The notes under the pieces: generated by a model
Seen by the model: the letters and a program-made list of their open reading frames with translations, nothing else
The model's database searches: none
What the model was told of the DNA's origin: nothing
Position numbers and translations under genes: made by a program
Source: Oscheius tipulae
Lineage: Eukaryota; Nematoda; Chromadorea; Rhabditida; Rhabditidae
Length of the DNA: 64,000 bases
Direction of reading: 5' to 3'
Assembly (NCBI GenBank): GCA_037178975.1
Contig: JASJZH010000004.1
Span: 7,254,001 to 7,318,000 of the forward strand
Part shown: one piece after another, positions 61,575 through 64,000 of the stretch
Position numbering within the stretch: the first letter of the stretch is position 1
Layout of the letters: every line of letters starts with the position of its first letter

Positions 61575-63411
61575 CTAAGATAGAGGTCGTAAGTAAGGTT
61601 TCCAGCCAATCCATCTGCATTCGCCGCAAATAGCTGTCGGAATACTTGCAATGATATGTCCGCTGCTCGCTGAACTTTGTATTTCCTTGGTATTTCTCAA
61701 TCCCACCTTGGAGAGCTGTAGTAGACCCAAAGAGTCTGTCAGTCTCCGCATTCGGTCACTCAAAGGCATCTGCGGGAATCGTTCTTGAATAAGTTCCGAC
61801 AACAAGATGGAATACTTTGTTCGGGCTTGGATAATTGGAACGAGAGCATTGTCAGGGTATCCGACACCTGAGTACAAAACTTTTAACATTTGTAGTGTGT
61901 TACCTGTAACAAAAACTGATATGCATTTAAGCAAGACCAGTTCCTCGTGGTTCAGCGAAAGTTCGTCCAGTTTCTGGCAGATTTGTTCTTTTAGAGGAAA
62001 GAGTCCTCTTACCAACACATTTATCCTGAAAGATTTTGTAGACACAATGATAAGAAAAGTACAGCTGTTGCTGAGCATCAGCTAGTTTATATTCAGCAGT
62101 CCTCGTCCTTAAAGTGGCCGGATCCAGCGTCCTGTTCCAGACATTGTAGAAGTAGGTCAAAGTCATCGTGCTAAGGTAGTTTTCCTGTATCATTTTCAGC
62201 TAAATCAATTGGATTGGTTCCAAAAGAAATATTAACCTTGTCAGGACCATTGATGTTGTGTATGTCCTGAAGAGCTGTCACGAAGTCAATGTACTTGACT
62301 ATTGAGCGGCAGTGACAGAAACGGAGACTGTTGTAGTCGCGCTCTTCCTCTTTCCAGTTTCCGAGAAAAGACTGGAACGATTTGTAGTTGTATGGTGAAA
62401 AGCCTACACAATCTCGCGGGCAGCAGATCTGGGAGTTGAGAAGTACATCAGCCAGAGAACCACCGACGTTAGCATACATTTCGGCCGGGACTGCGCCCTC
62501 CGGGTTGTGGATAGATCTGCAGATATGGATTGCTCGCCTTTTCGTAACTGTTTCTCAATCTCTTGATAGTATCAATCTGTCGAAGTCGTCGACAACTGCC
62601 GAAGCTCTCGTGTCTTTTGGTCCGCTACTGGTTCATCATCTATAGGCTCTCAGCAGCTATTACATACAAAGTCAGTTTTGGGTCGTACTATCGGATAGAC
62701 AACCCTTCAAATAGTTAAAGAAGAGCTTTGGTCGAATGATTTCACTTTTATAAAATGTGAAACCTGGCTACGAGTGTAGGCAGTCTAGTTACGAGTGTAC
62801 ATGCTCTTTGACTCACGTTTCCATGCGTATAAGCTCACGACTGAAGTGGCTAGACGTGGCTGACGCTTTCAACCGTTCGATAAACTTGAACCCAGCCGAT
62901 GCGTAGTACTTTATTCGGTCCTAAAAAAACCTGTGCTCAGATCCAGTGAATCCAAGGGAAGTTCTAGGGCTATTTCGGTTGATGAAGTCAAACGTGTACC
63001 ATGGAAAGGCGGATATCGTTTGTTTTCAAAACAGCAACAGCCATGACTTCCGGCTGAGGAGCTTTAGAATAGCGATCGACTTCCCTGGGTCTCATACCAA
63101 TTGCCAAGCATCTTCTGTAGCGGCAAGCCTTACAATTGTTGTGGGCTCCTGAAAGTTGTAGCATTATCACCCTTCGAAAGCCTTCAAACGATACCTAGCC
63201 TCATAACACATTGGTTGTTGTCCTTACAGAAGGCTTGTTTTTGTTGTCGTCTGGTTTGTCGCAAGAAAAACACCCTGCAGCATCTGAAGAAGATATTTTT
63301 GACAAGAGATAGAATGGAAACTAACGGACAAACCAGACCACCATAATGGATCCGAGCATCTGGAGCTCCACAGACTAAACAGACAAGAGAACCTTGTTGA
63401 AGATCTGACAT
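61575..63411 (-). CDS. Nuclear hormone receptor with divergent DNA-binding domain
   Basis: Ligand-regulated zinc-finger transcription factor of the expanded nematode type. Start MSDLQQGSLVCLVCGAPDA at 63411, with TTTCAG 3 nt before. First exons: 63411-63326, 63283-63195, 63148-63000, 62920-62817. Finger 1 is C-x2-C-x13-C-x2-C (CLVCG...HYGGLVCPCC); finger 2 is C-x5-C-x9-C-x2-C (FCKDNNQC...CKAC), followed by RYRRCLAIGMRPREV. The ligand-binding domain includes DRIKYYASAGFKFIERL, LFPLKEQICQKLDELSLNHE, LVLLKCISVFV and LLSELIQERFPQMPLSDRM. Exon limits in the 62.8-61.6 kb part are partly unresolved, and the end at 61575 assumes the last short intron is retained. Minus-strand poly(A) signal at 61513-61508. 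Confidence 0.88.
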
Positions 63412-64000
63412 AGGCTGAAAGCACAAATCGAGCACAGAAAGGTCTTTCGAACCTTATATAGGCTGCTAGTTGCTTATGAAATCGGTCCGTCTGGACCAGA
63501 TACCGTATTTCTTCCGGTAGCAGATGGAATTGCGCAAATAGCCACCGCTTATCCCTGGAGATGAGGCTGGATTACGATTTCGCAACAACTCGTGAATATT
63601 ACCTATTTTGCAATTCATTCGCTCAGCTGCTTCTGAAATCGAGATTTTCCTTTTCTTAGAGACTCGACACCCCCTCCGCAGTTGCCCGCATTAGGACAAC
63701 AAAGCCGTTGACTAACATACGTGTTTTCTGCTCGCGACTTTCGAAAATCTGTTATTGTGGAATTCGAAATATGCAAGTGCACTGGACCGAATACAAATCA
63801 CAATCTGAACAATACTCGTTTCTGCTGATGAATCACAAACGGATAAGATGTGTTGATTCCGTTGCTGATCAATCTTCGGGCGCAGTAGAAGCATCCAGCG
63901 GAAGAATACAGTCTTCGCTGACTCTTTGTTGTAAAGTGAGCTCTAGCGGACCCAATCCGAATCGCGGTACGCGAAAAAACCACTGTTTTCTATTGCTAAT
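63412..64000. other. Right edge, upstream of the nuclear receptor
   Basis: Presumed promoter of the receptor. No further gene is supported to the window end. Confidence 0.45.

Overview
The window is nuclear DNA from a nematode. Gene models are intron-rich, splice acceptors are TTTTCAG-like, and many introns are only about 35-42 nt. The gene content is also nematode-typical: a UNC-44-type giant ankyrin, an MSP-domain membrane protein, a serpentine chemoreceptor, a divergent nuclear hormone receptor, bestrophin and Cys-loop channel genes, and C-factor-like short-chain dehydrogenases. I cannot name the species. The very short introns suggest a rhabditid-like lineage other than Caenorhabditis, but that is inference.

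Layout. Positions 1-15986 (minus) hold 25 exons of the unc-44 ankyrin orthologue. They run from its ATG through about two dozen ANK repeats, ZU5/UPA and a death domain into a giant repetitive acidic exon that leaves the window at position 1. From 15987 to about 28.5 kb lies mostly non-coding DNA with a tRNA-Arg and two orphan minus-strand exon candidates, probably the long upstream or alternative-promoter region of unc-44. PFKFB (minus, 28567-30510) and a second identical tRNA-Arg follow. Next come gamma-glutamyltransferase (plus, 31187-34143), a small GPI-type Ly6-like protein (plus, 35267-36030), an unresolved coding-like patch (36.5-37.0 kb) and a membrane MSP-domain protein (minus, 37028-38253). 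Bestrophin (minus, 38834-41248) stands head-to-head with a Cys-loop channel subunit (plus, 42546-44282). A GPI-type multicopper oxidase (plus, 44860-48560) is followed only 90 bp later by a GH35 beta-galactosidase (plus, 48651-50950).

The right third holds a decayed non-LTR reverse transcriptase fragment (51.6-52.3 kb), two related SDR genes (minus, 53023-53975 and 54659-56003), an orphan CRE+TATA element (56.52-56.57 kb) and a zinc-binding-like nuclear protein (minus, 56798-57868). After these come a THAP-like fragment (58.6-59.3 kb), a serpentine receptor (plus, 59884-61341) and a nuclear hormone receptor (minus, 61575-63411).

No single pathway unites the window. The locally meaningful relations are the possible oxidase-galactosidase operon, the divergent channel pair, the SDR duplication and the cassette-exon architecture of unc-44. 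For most multi-exon models, exon lengths and phases were summed and give integral codon counts. Exceptions are flagged: the receptor at 59.9 kb, the 3' part of the nuclear receptor and the THAP-like fragment.
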